Translations under genes and position numbers: made by a program
The notes under the pieces: model-generated
What the model saw: only the letters and a program-made list of their open reading frames with translations
What the model was told of the DNA's origin: nothing
Database searches by the model: none
From: an uncultured Mesorhizobium sp.
GTDB lineage: Bacteria; Pseudomonadota; Alphaproteobacteria; Rhizobiales; Rhizobiaceae
NCBI GenBank assembly: GCA_937958475.1
Contig: CALFXR010000159.1
Coordinates: 1-32,324 of the forward strand
Direction of reading: 5' to 3'
Length of the DNA stretch: 32,324 bases
Part shown: positions 10,325 through 16,561 of the stretch, one piece after another
Layout: each line of letters begins with the position of its first letter
How positions within the stretch are numbered: the stretch's first letter is position 1

Positions 10325-10980
10325 TCCGTATCCTCTGCGGCATTCTCGTCATCGGCAACCGCCGCAAGGGTCGCCCGTTCGTCCGGGGTGCCGCCCCGGT
10401 AGCGGTTCAGCGCAACCATGCGCTTCGCTGCCGCCTTTCCCGCCTCGCTCGCGAGAACGGCAGCATGTATCACATTTGTGCCGCCCAATGCCAAACCCAA
10501 TTCGATCTCCGAAAAAAGTTTGTAGGCGGCAATCGCGGGGCCCCCGGCATGCTCCACGGCGCGGCGCGCCTGGGCAATCTTGCGGATTCCATCCTCGGAC
10601 GCCTCGACGGCGTGGACGACGCCGAGCACCTTTCCGGAGCGCACGGCCGCCTCGACCTTGGCCGCCCCGAGAGCGACGGCGCCGGCCTTGCGGGCGAGAC
10701 CGAGCGCGCCGAGCGCCGAGCGTGCGAGAAGACGGTCGACCATTTCGCCGAGATCCGGCGGCACGACGACATCGGCCTTCAGGGCCCGTGCGAACGCCTT
10801 GCGCGAGACGGCACGGTCCACATGTAGGCGATCGGCGGTCACCCAACAACCGCGACCGGGCAGATTGCGTTTTAGATCGGGAACGAGGGCCGAATCCGGC
10901 CCGACGACGAAGCGGACGAGATCATCCGGCTCCGCGCGCTTGCGCGTGACGATGCAAGTCCGCTCGTTCATCTCGTCCAA
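10321..10980 (-). CDS. YlxR-type RNA-binding protein fused to an L7Ae-like domain
   Basis: This 219-residue protein begins with a YlxR (DUF448) domain: RTCIVTRKRAEPDDLVRFV, followed by the G-R-G-C-W-V-T motif. The second half (about residues 90-190: ALGLARKAGAVALGAAKVE, then SGKVLGVVHAVEASEDGIRK) looks like a ribosomal L7Ae/L30e-type fold with its usual glycines. Such fusions are usual between nusA and infB in Alphaproteobacteria; the role is thought to be RNA binding linked to transcription or translation. I chose a TTG start because GGAGAAG lies 6 bases before it; an ATG three codons later (10971) has its ribosome binding site too far away. The stop overlaps the infB start by four bases, so the two are coupled. 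Confidence 0.9.
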   Translation of the reverse strand: MDEMNERTCIVTRKRAEPDDLVRFVVGPDSALVPDLKRNLPGRGCWVTADRLHVDRAVSRKAFARALKADVVVPPDLGEMVDRLLARSALGALGLARKAGAVALGAAKVEAAVRSGKVLGVVHAVEASEDGIRKIAQARRAVEHAGGPAIAAYKLFSEIELGLALGGTNVIHAAVLASEAGKAAAKRMVALNRYRGGTPDERATLAAVADDENAAEDTE

Positions 10981-11009
10981 GCGCTTCTCCGGCCCCGCCC
11001 GCGGTCACG

Positions 11010-12605
11010 TCACGCATCGGCGACTTCGGCTTCTTCCGTTTCCTCGACCGCCAGGTCTTCCTCGGTGATCCAGCCCGCCTTGAGGCGCGCGGCGAGGACC
11101 ATCTGCTCGGCGTCGGCGCGGGTCACGCCATGCTCGGAAAGCACGCCCGGGAACATCTTCGTCTCGCCGTCCTTGCGCTCCTTCCAGCCGACGAGGTCGT
11201 CGACGGCATAGCCGGCGAAGTCCTCGACGGTCTTCACGCCGTCGCCACCGAGCGTCACCATCATCGCCGTGGTGATGCCGGGAATCTCGCGGAGGTCGTC
11301 TTCGACGCCGAGCTTCCGGCGCTTCTCGTCGTGCTCGGCCTCGATCTTGTCGAGGTATTCGCGGGCACGGGACTGGATCTCCTCGGCGGTGTCGTCGTCG
11401 AAGCCGTCGATCGACGAGATCTCGCCCGCGTCGACATAGGCGACTTCCTCGACGCTGGTGAAACCTTCCGAGGCGAGCACCTGGGCGACCATCTCGTCGA
11501 CGTCGAGTGCTTCCATGAACAGCGCCGAACGGTCGGTGAACTCCTTCTGCCGGCGCTGCGACTCCTCCTCCTCGGTGAGGATGTCGATGTCCCAGCCGGT
11601 GAGCTGCGAGGCGAGGCGCACGTTCTGGCCGCGGCGGCCGATCGCCAGCGACAGCTGGTCGTCCGGCACCACCACCTCGATGCGCTCGGCGTCCTCGTCG
11701 AGCACGACCTTGGCGACCTCGGCCGGCTGCAGCGCGTTGACGATGAACGACGCGGCGTTGGGCGACCACGGGATGATGTCGATCTTCTCGCCCTGCAACT
11801 CGCCGACCACCGCCTGCACGCGGCTGCCGCGCATGCCGACGCAGGCGCCGACCGGATCGATGGACGAATCGCGCGACACGACCGCGATCTTGGCGCGCGA
11901 GCCCGGGTCGCGGGCGACCGACTTGATCTCGATGATGCCGTCGTAGATTTCCGGCACTTCCATCGTGAACAGCTTGGCCATGAACTGCGGATGGGTGCGC
12001 GACAGGAAGATCTGCGGCCCGCGCTGCTCGCGGCGGACGTCGTAGACATAGGCGCGGATGCGGTCGCCGTACTTGAAGTTCTCGCGGGGGATGAGTTCGT
12101 CGCGGCGGATGATCGCCTCGCCGCGCCCCAGGTCGACGATGACGTTGCCGTATTCGACCCGCTTCACGGTGCCGTTGACGATCTCGCCGACGCGGTCCTT
12201 GTACTCGTCGTACTGGCGGTCGCGTTCGGCCTCGCGCACCTTCTGGACGATGACCTGCTTGGCGGACTGGGCGGCGATGCGGCCGAAATCCATGGGCGGA
12301 AGCTGCTCGGCGATGAAATCGCCGACCTGGGCGTCGGGATTGCGCAGCCGCGCATCCCCGACGGCGATCTGCTTCGCCGATTCGTCGACGGTCTCGACGA
12401 CTTCCATGAGCCGCTGCAGCTTCATCTCGCCGGTGTTCGGGTTGATGTCGGCGCGGATGTTGGTCTCCTGGCCGTAGCGCGAGCGCGCCGCCTTCTGGAT
12501 GGCGTCGGCCATAGCGGCGATGACGATCGACTTGTCGATCGACTTCTCCCGCGCCACGGCGTCGGCGATCTGGAGCAGCTCCAGCCTGTTTGCACTCACT
12601 GCCAT
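11010..12605 (-). CDS. nusA: Transcription termination/antitermination factor NusA
   Basis: NusA binds RNA polymerase and nascent RNA, lengthens pauses, stimulates intrinsic termination and takes part in rRNA antitermination. The 531-residue protein has the N-terminal polymerase-binding domain (EKSIDKSIVIAAMADAIQKA), an S1 domain (IVNGTVKRVEYGNVIVDLG), two KH domains (CVGMRGSRVQAVVGEL and AIGRRGQNVRLASQLTGW) and C-terminal helix-hairpin repeats with an acidic tail. It starts 51 bases after rimP and precedes ylxR by 29 bases. Because NusA promotes intrinsic termination, the terminator in the leader of this operon (13307-13338) suggests possible autogenous control. Confidence 0.98.
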   Translation of the reverse strand: MAVSANRLELLQIADAVAREKSIDKSIVIAAMADAIQKAARSRYGQETNIRADINPNTGEMKLQRLMEVVETVDESAKQIAVGDARLRNPDAQVGDFIAEQLPPMDFGRIAAQSAKQVIVQKVREAERDRQYDEYKDRVGEIVNGTVKRVEYGNVIVDLGRGEAIIRRDELIPRENFKYGDRIRAYVYDVRREQRGPQIFLSRTHPQFMAKLFTMEVPEIYDGIIEIKSVARDPGSRAKIAVVSRDSSIDPVGACVGMRGSRVQAVVGELQGEKIDIIPWSPNAASFIVNALQPAEVAKVVLDEDAERIEVVVPDDQLSLAIGRRGQNVRLASQLTGWDIDILTEEEESQRRQKEFTDRSALFMEALDVDEMVAQVLASEGFTSVEEVAYVDAGEISSIDGFDDDTAEEIQSRAREYLDKIEAEHDEKRRKLGVEDDLREIPGITTAMMVTLGGDGVKTVEDFAGYAVDDLVGWKERKDGETKMFPGVLSEHGVTRADAEQMVLAARLKAGWITEEDLAVEETEEAEVADA

Positions 12606-12656
12606 TTCGATCTCCCTTGCAAAGGCGCGCGCCCCCCGGGAGGCGCGCTTCCCGCG

Positions 12657-13283
12657 TCATTCGTCCCGTTCGGTCTCTTCGTCGGTCTCTTCCGGCTCGC
12701 CGCGCCGCCGCTTGGCTTCCTGGCGGGCCTTCTTGTCCTTGGTCAGCGCCTCGCGGATCAGCTCGTCGGTGAGCACGAGGCGGGCTTCCGCGATGGCCTC
12801 GAAGGGCACGCGGACGACGGGTTCCTCGCCATAGGCCGCCTGGTCGCGCTGGATCAGCACCGAATCGGCGTCGGCTTCGGCGATCTTGCCGCGGAAGCGC
12901 TTGCGGTCGGCGACCAGGACGGAGGTCTCGAGTTTGACGAGATGGCCGGTCCAGGCGGCGAAATCCGACTTGCGCACCAGCGGCCGGTCGATGCCCGGCG
13001 ACGAGACCTCGAGATGATAGGCTTTCTCGATGGGATCCTCGACGTCGAGGGCCGGCGAAACCGCCCGGCTGACCTCTTCGCAATCCTCGACGGTCATCGT
13101 GCCGTCCTCGCGCTCGGCCATGATCTGCAGCGTCAGGCCGTTCTGGCCGAACAGCCGCACGCGCACGAGGCGGAAGCCGATCGCGCGCAGCACCGGCTGC
13201 ACGATCGCGGCGACGCGCGCGTCCATGCCGCTCTCGCGGATGATGCGGTCGTCGCCTTCAATGGCCCTGGTCTCTTCCGTCAT
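12657..13283 (-). CDS. rimP: Ribosome maturation factor RimP
   Basis: RimP binds S12 and assists early 30S assembly. The 208-residue protein has the N-terminal domain core VLRAIGFRLVRVRLFG followed by LTLQIMAEREDGTMTVEDCE, the middle motif YHLEVSSPGIDRPLVRKSDF that defines the family, and a C-terminal SH3-like domain. The tail is extended and charged (EAKRRRGEPEETDEETERDE), as in other rhizobia. The ATG (MTEETRAIEGDD) was chosen because GGGAAGG lies just before it; the frame extends 17 codons upstream through terminator sequence, which argues against an earlier start. It is the first gene of the nusA-infB operon. Confidence 0.96.
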   Translation of the reverse strand: MTEETRAIEGDDRIIRESGMDARVAAIVQPVLRAIGFRLVRVRLFGQNGLTLQIMAEREDGTMTVEDCEEVSRAVSPALDVEDPIEKAYHLEVSSPGIDRPLVRKSDFAAWTGHLVKLETSVLVADRKRFRGKIAEADADSVLIQRDQAAYGEEPVVRVPFEAIAEARLVLTDELIREALTKDKKARQEAKRRRGEPEETDEETERDE

Positions 13284-13306
13284 ATGCCTTCCCGGGGCCG
13301 GGTAAC

Positions 13307-13338
13307 AAAAAAGAGCGGGACCGGGTGGACCCACTCTT
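13307..13338 (-). terminator. Intrinsic terminator in the rimP-nusA-infB leader (candidate attenuator)
   Basis: Arms 13311-13319 and 13330-13338 pair over nine bases (one G-U in the minus-strand RNA) and are followed by six U residues (complement of A13307-13312). The U tract ends 23 bases before the rimP ATG. Since the only plausible promoter is upstream of it (13366-13394), transcription must pass this terminator to reach the operon. It could also stop read-through from trmB. Confidence 0.75.
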
Positions 13339-13365
13339 CGTCATACCGACCAAGAATTTGTCCCC

Positions 13366-13394
13366 GAGATAAAGGATTGCGGCGCGCATTTCAA
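13366..13394 (-). promoter_or_regulatory. Putative sigma-70-type promoter of the rimP operon
   Basis: On the minus strand TTGAAA (13389-13394) stands 17 bases before TATCTC (13366-13371). The first hexamer matches the consensus at five of six positions, the second at three of six. Transcription would begin near 13359, giving a leader of about 75 bases that includes the terminator hairpin. This is based on pattern only. Confidence 0.4.
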
Positions 13395-13533
13395 GCCCCC
13401 GCGCGCTGCACGCCGCGAGCCGGCCCCTGCCGTCGACCAATGCGCGGCGCGCAATGCTGCAATGCACAATCAGATCTGCTCGCAAACGCAGCAAACGACT
13501 ACATTGTGTGCACATCACAAAAGGATGCGTATC

Positions 13534-13698
13534 ATGTCGAACAACACCAAGCGTTCGGCCCTTTCGGAAATTCTGCAGATCATGGGCGACGCCCTCGCCA
13601 CGGCCGCCGCAGTGCGGCAGGGCCGTCAGCCGGCGGCGCGCAACCTGCGCGGCCTCGGCATCGACCCCGTGCAGTTCAGGCAGATCGGCCGTTACTAA
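13534..13698 (+). CDS. Small hypothetical protein, 54 residues
   Basis: A short plus-strand gene between the divergent starts and stops of the two large minus-strand blocks. The protein begins MSNNTKRSALSEILQIMG and ends RGLGIDPVQFRQIGRY. It is predicted helical with an alanine-rich middle and a basic second half. The final LGID-x-x-x-FRxIG resembles the tail of short DUF1127-like rhizobial proteins, but the match is weak and I do not assign it. AAGGA precedes the ATG at a normal distance; an ATG three codons earlier (13525) is possible. Just before the ribosome binding site TTGTG and CACAA (13504-13508, 13516-13520) form an inverted repeat. A hairpin follows the stop. Confidence 0.68.
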   Translation: MSNNTKRSALSEILQIMGDALATAAAVRQGRQPAARNLRGLGIDPVQFRQIGRY

Positions 13699-13722
13699 GC
13701 GGCAGTAAAGCCTTCAGGGCCA

Positions 13723-13743
13723 GGGCGGCGCAGGGCGCCGCCC
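13723..13743 (+). terminator. GC-rich hairpin after the small plus-strand gene
   Basis: Nine perfect pairs (13723-13731 with 13735-13743, arm GGGCGGCGC) around a three-base loop, 25 bases past the stop at 13698. The following bases are GCTTCCCCCC, so the T tract is poor. It may end the small gene and, on the other strand, trmB. Confidence 0.5.
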
Positions 13744-13834
13744 GCTTCCCCCCGACTCACTCCCCCTTCAGCGCGCACGATTTGACGCAGCGTGGCGGAC
13801 AAGTACGCCGTTCCGGTCGATCCGGCGCGGCTGT

Positions 13835-14536
13835 TCAGCGTCGTTCGAATGTCAGGTAGGCCGGCGCGCGGCCCTCGCGGAGGGCCTTGGCCTCGTAGCG
13901 CGTTCCCGGCCAGCCTTCGTATGGCCTGCGCCAATCGTCGGCCGACGTGGCCTGCCAGGCGAAGGCGGGATGCGCGCGGCAGTGCAGCAGCGTCCAGTTG
14001 ACGTAGGTGTCGATGTCGGAGGCGAAGCGGAAGCGCCCGCCTTTTTCCAGCACGCGGGCGAAGCGGTCGAGGTTCACTTTGCTGACGAACCGGCGCTTCC
14101 AGTGGCGCCGCTTCGGCCAGGGGTCGGGATAGAGCAGGTCGATGCCGGCGAGGCAGCTTTCGGGCAGCCAGTCGAGCAGGCGGGTCGCGTCGTCGTCGTA
14201 GACGCGCAGATTCCCCGGCGGCGTCTCGCCGAGCCCCAGCATCAGCTTGGCCATGCCGTTGACGAAGGGCTCGACGCCGATGAAGCCGGTATCGGGGTTG
14301 CGCGCCGCCTCGCTAAGCAGGTGCTCGCCGCTGCCGAAGCCGATCTCGAGCCGGACCCGGTGCACGGGAGCGGCGAAGAGAGCCGCCAGCGGCGCCGGCG
14401 GCTTCGCTGCGAGATCGATCAGATAGGCGGGCAGCCGCGTCTCGAGCGCGTCGGCCTGCGGGGTGCGGATCGTCTTGCCGCGGCGGCGGCCGAAGAACGC
14501 CTCCGTCGACCGGCTGCGCCGCGGCGCTTCGGACAC
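13835..14536 (-). CDS. trmB: tRNA (guanine-N7-)-methyltransferase TrmB
   Basis: TrmB uses SAM to make m7G46 in the variable loop of tRNA. The 233-residue protein has the SAM-binding segment RLEIGFGSGEHLLSEA, the FIGVEPFVNGMAKL strand, the diagnostic LLYPDPWPKRRHWKRRF motif with the active-site Asp, and the C-terminal GTRYEAKALREGR substrate-binding segment. The reading begins with GTG (VSEAPRRSRSTEAFFGRRRG), which agrees with the basic FFGRRRGK N-terminus common in rhizobia. It starts 13 bases after the metK stop, so the enzyme is probably cotranscribed with the maker of its own cofactor. Weak ribosome binding site. Confidence 0.96.
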   Translation of the reverse strand: MSEAPRRSRSTEAFFGRRRGKTIRTPQADALETRLPAYLIDLAAKPPAPLAALFAAPVHRVRLEIGFGSGEHLLSEAARNPDTGFIGVEPFVNGMAKLMLGLGETPPGNLRVYDDDATRLLDWLPESCLAGIDLLYPDPWPKRRHWKRRFVSKVNLDRFARVLEKGGRFRFASDIDTYVNWTLLHCRAHPAFAWQATSADDWRRPYEGWPGTRYEAKALREGRAPAYLTFERR

Positions 14537-14549
14537 GAACCGCGCCCGC

Positions 14550-15830
14550 TCAGGCGGCCGCGGCGTGCTTCGCGACCGCGTCCTTGATCGCCTTCACCAG
14601 GTCGGTCTTTTCCCAGGAGAAAGAACCGTCGCGGCCCGGCTTGCGGCCGAAATGGCCGTAGGACGAGGTCTTGGCGTAGATCGGCTTGTTCAGGTCGAGA
14701 TGGCGCCGGATGCCCGAGGGCGACAGGTCCATCACGTCGCGAAGCGCATTCTCGAGCGCCGATTCGGCGACCTTCCCGGTGCCGTGCAGGTCGATGTAGA
14801 TCGACAGCGGCTGGGCGACGCCGATGGCGTAGGAGAGCTGGATGGTGCAGCGGTCGGCGAGCTTGGCCGCAACCACGTTCTTGGCGAGGTAGCGCGCCGC
14901 ATAGGCGGCCGAGCGGTCGACCTTGGTCGTATCCTTGCCGGAGAAGGCGCCGCCGCCGTGCGGGGCCGCGCCGCCGTAGGTGTCGACGATGATCTTGCGG
15001 CCGGTCAGTCCGGCGTCGCCGTCGGGACCGCCGATCTCGAACTTGCCGGTCGGATTGATGTACCAGTTGCAGTCGTCGGCGATCTTCAGGTCGGCGAGGG
15101 CCTCGCGGATGTAGGGCTCGACGACCTTGCGCACCTTCTTCGAATCCCAGCTGCCGTCGAGATGCTGGGTGGAAAGCACGATCTGGGTGACTTCGGCCGG
15201 CTTGCCGCCGACGTAGCGGACCGTGACCTGGCTCTTCGCGTCGGGGCCGAGCTTGCCGACGTCGCCCTTGCCTTCATGGCGGGCCGTGGCGAGCAGCTCG
15301 AGGATCTTGTGGGCGTAATAGATCGGCGCCGGCATGAGGTCCGGGGTCTCGCGGCAGGCGTAGCCGAACATGATGCCCTGGTCGCCCGCGCCTTCCTCGC
15401 CCTGCTTGTCGGCGGCGCTGTCGACGCCCTGTGCGATGTTGGAGGACTGCCCGTGCAGGAGCACGTCGATCTTGGCGGTCTTCCAGTGGAACCCGGCCTG
15501 CTCGTAGCCGATCGCCTTGATCGCCTTGCGGGCGGCGGTCTTGAACTTCGAGGGGTTGATCACCGGGTGGCCGGCGGCGTCCTTCAGGGGCTTGCCGTCC
15601 TTGCCGTGCTTGAGCAGCGTCTCGGGCACGCGCACCTCGCCGGCGATGACGACGCGGTTGGTGGTGGCGAGGGTCTCGCAGGCAACGCGGACGTTCCACG
15701 GGTCCATGCCGGTCTTCTTCGCTTCCCGATAGACCAGATCGACGATCTCGTCGGAGATGCGGTCGCAGACCTTGTCGGGATGACCTTCGGAAACGGATTC
15801 GCTGGTGAAAAGGTAGTTCTGCCGCGTCAC
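14550..15830 (-). CDS. metK: S-adenosylmethionine synthetase (methionine adenosyltransferase)
   Basis: MetK makes SAM from methionine and ATP, releasing phosphate and pyrophosphate. The 426-residue protein shows the family signatures: TSESVSEGHPDKVCDRISDE at the N-terminus (ATP and Mg2+ binding), GAGDQGIMFGYACRET in the middle, and GGGAFSGKDTTKVDRSAAY near residues 280-300. It is longer than the E. coli enzyme, as is typical for Alphaproteobacteria. The GTG start (VTRQNYLFTSES) has GGAGG eight bases upstream and matches homologues. The frame is open upstream as far as an ATG at 15920, giving a possible 30-residue extension without a good ribosome binding site. A terminator-like hairpin sits immediately before the ribosome binding site. 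It lies between a XRE regulator and trmB. Confidence 0.97.
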   Translation of the reverse strand: MTRQNYLFTSESVSEGHPDKVCDRISDEIVDLVYREAKKTGMDPWNVRVACETLATTNRVVIAGEVRVPETLLKHGKDGKPLKDAAGHPVINPSKFKTAARKAIKAIGYEQAGFHWKTAKIDVLLHGQSSNIAQGVDSAADKQGEEGAGDQGIMFGYACRETPDLMPAPIYYAHKILELLATARHEGKGDVGKLGPDAKSQVTVRYVGGKPAEVTQIVLSTQHLDGSWDSKKVRKVVEPYIREALADLKIADDCNWYINPTGKFEIGGPDGDAGLTGRKIIVDTYGGAAPHGGGAFSGKDTTKVDRSAAYAARYLAKNVVAAKLADRCTIQLSYAIGVAQPLSIYIDLHGTGKVAESALENALRDVMDLSPSGIRRHLDLNKPIYAKTSSYGHFGRKPGRDGSFSWEKTDLVKAIKDAVAKHAAAA

Positions 15831-15845
15831 GGGTGTCCCCTCCAG

Positions 15846-15870
15846 AAAAAAGGCCGGCAGGACACCGGCC
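15846..15870 (-). terminator. Terminator-like hairpin directly before the metK ribosome binding site
   Basis: Six GC pairs (15852-15857 with 15865-15870, arms GGCCGG/CCGGCC), a seven-base loop, then six T on the minus strand (complement of A15846-15851). It ends about 15 bases before the metK GTG. A second hairpin (15883-15888 with 15894-15899, CGCTGT/ACAGCG) lies just upstream. No promoter can fit between the T tract and the start codon, so this is either an attenuator or a boundary after the upstream regulator gene. Confidence 0.6.
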
Positions 15871-16005
15871 ATCGGCGTTTCACGCTGTAGCGAACAGCGG
15901 GCGATCTCGTCAATATGCATGACCCATCGCGCGCGCGAAGGCGCGGCCGGACGGCAACCATCGGCGGCGCCCTGCGGCTCCTGCGCCACAGCTGGTCGCG
16001 AAAAC

Positions 16006-16422
16006 CTACTCCGCCGGGCCGCCGGCGAGCGCCTTGACGAGTTCGAGGACCTTGCGGCGCACCTTGGCGTCGGCGATCTGGACGAAGGCCCGGTTCAGCT
16101 GGAGACCCTCGGCGCTGTTCAGGAAATCGACCACGAAGGACGCGGAACCGTCCTCGGCGAGACCGCGCGTCTCGACGGATTCGCCGCCGGGCGCATCTTC
16201 GAAGAAAAAGGAGACGGCGACGCCGAGGATCGAGGAGATCGCCTGAAGCCGGCTCGCCCCGACCCTGTTCGTGCCTTTCTCGTATTTCTGGATCTGCTGG
16301 AAAGTGATGCCGAGGCTTTCGCCGAGCTTCTCCTGGCTCATCCCGAGCATATTGCGGCGAAGGCGTATCCGACTTCCGACATGGACGTCGATCGGATTTG
16401 GCTTCTTCTTGTTCTCTATCAT
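16006..16422 (-). CDS. XRE/Cro-family helix-turn-helix transcriptional regulator
   Basis: A 138-residue DNA-binding protein. Residues about 12-65 form the HTH_3 domain: VGSRIRLRRNMLGMSQEKLG, then the recognition region ITFQQIQKYEKGTNRVGASRL and the closing ISSILGVAVSFFFEDAP. The C-terminal half (residues about 75-138) is a helical region of unknown role. This form, with an MIENKKKPNPIDVHVG start, is common in rhizobia, and copies regulate diverse targets. The ATG was chosen for GAGGAAAA just before it. It lies between lnt and metK; the AT-rich DNA upstream (16523-16561) probably holds its promoter and may be a self-binding site. Whether it controls metK is an inference from position only. Confidence 0.92.
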   Translation of the reverse strand: MIENKKKPNPIDVHVGSRIRLRRNMLGMSQEKLGESLGITFQQIQKYEKGTNRVGASRLQAISSILGVAVSFFFEDAPGGESVETRGLAEDGSASFVVDFLNSAEGLQLNRAFVQIADAKVRRKVLELVKALAGGPAE

Positions 16423-16531
16423 TTTTTCCTCGCCGTTCACCGGCTTATTGGCATCATCGTTGACGTCGTCCCCCACGCGCGGCAGGCCCCAATTCCACCC
16501 CGGCGGTCACCCAGGAACGACGTTAGATTGT

Positions 16532-16561
16532 ACTATGTTTTCCTAATATACCTAGAGTCAA
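16532..16561 (-). promoter_or_regulatory. Putative promoter of the XRE regulator gene
   Basis: On the minus strand TTGACT (16556-16561, overlapping the lnt stop) is followed after 18 bases by CATAGT (16532-16537). The surrounding 16523-16560 segment is strikingly AT-rich in a GC-rich genome. A TACAAT just downstream (16526-16531) is an alternative -10. Transcription would start near 16520. Confidence 0.4.

Noticed and set aside
8270..10402. 710-codon plus-strand open frame
   Set aside because: Antisense to infB; Leu/Arg/Asp-rich shadow with no recognisable domain.
11130..13859. 909-codon plus-strand open frame
   Set aside because: Antisense to nusA and rimP and reading through the small gene and intergenic DNA; low-complexity composition and no domain.
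15831..16005. SAM-II or SAM/SAH riboswitch before metK
   Set aside because: The remembered consensus pseudoknot strings are not visible; only the terminator-like hairpin is supported.
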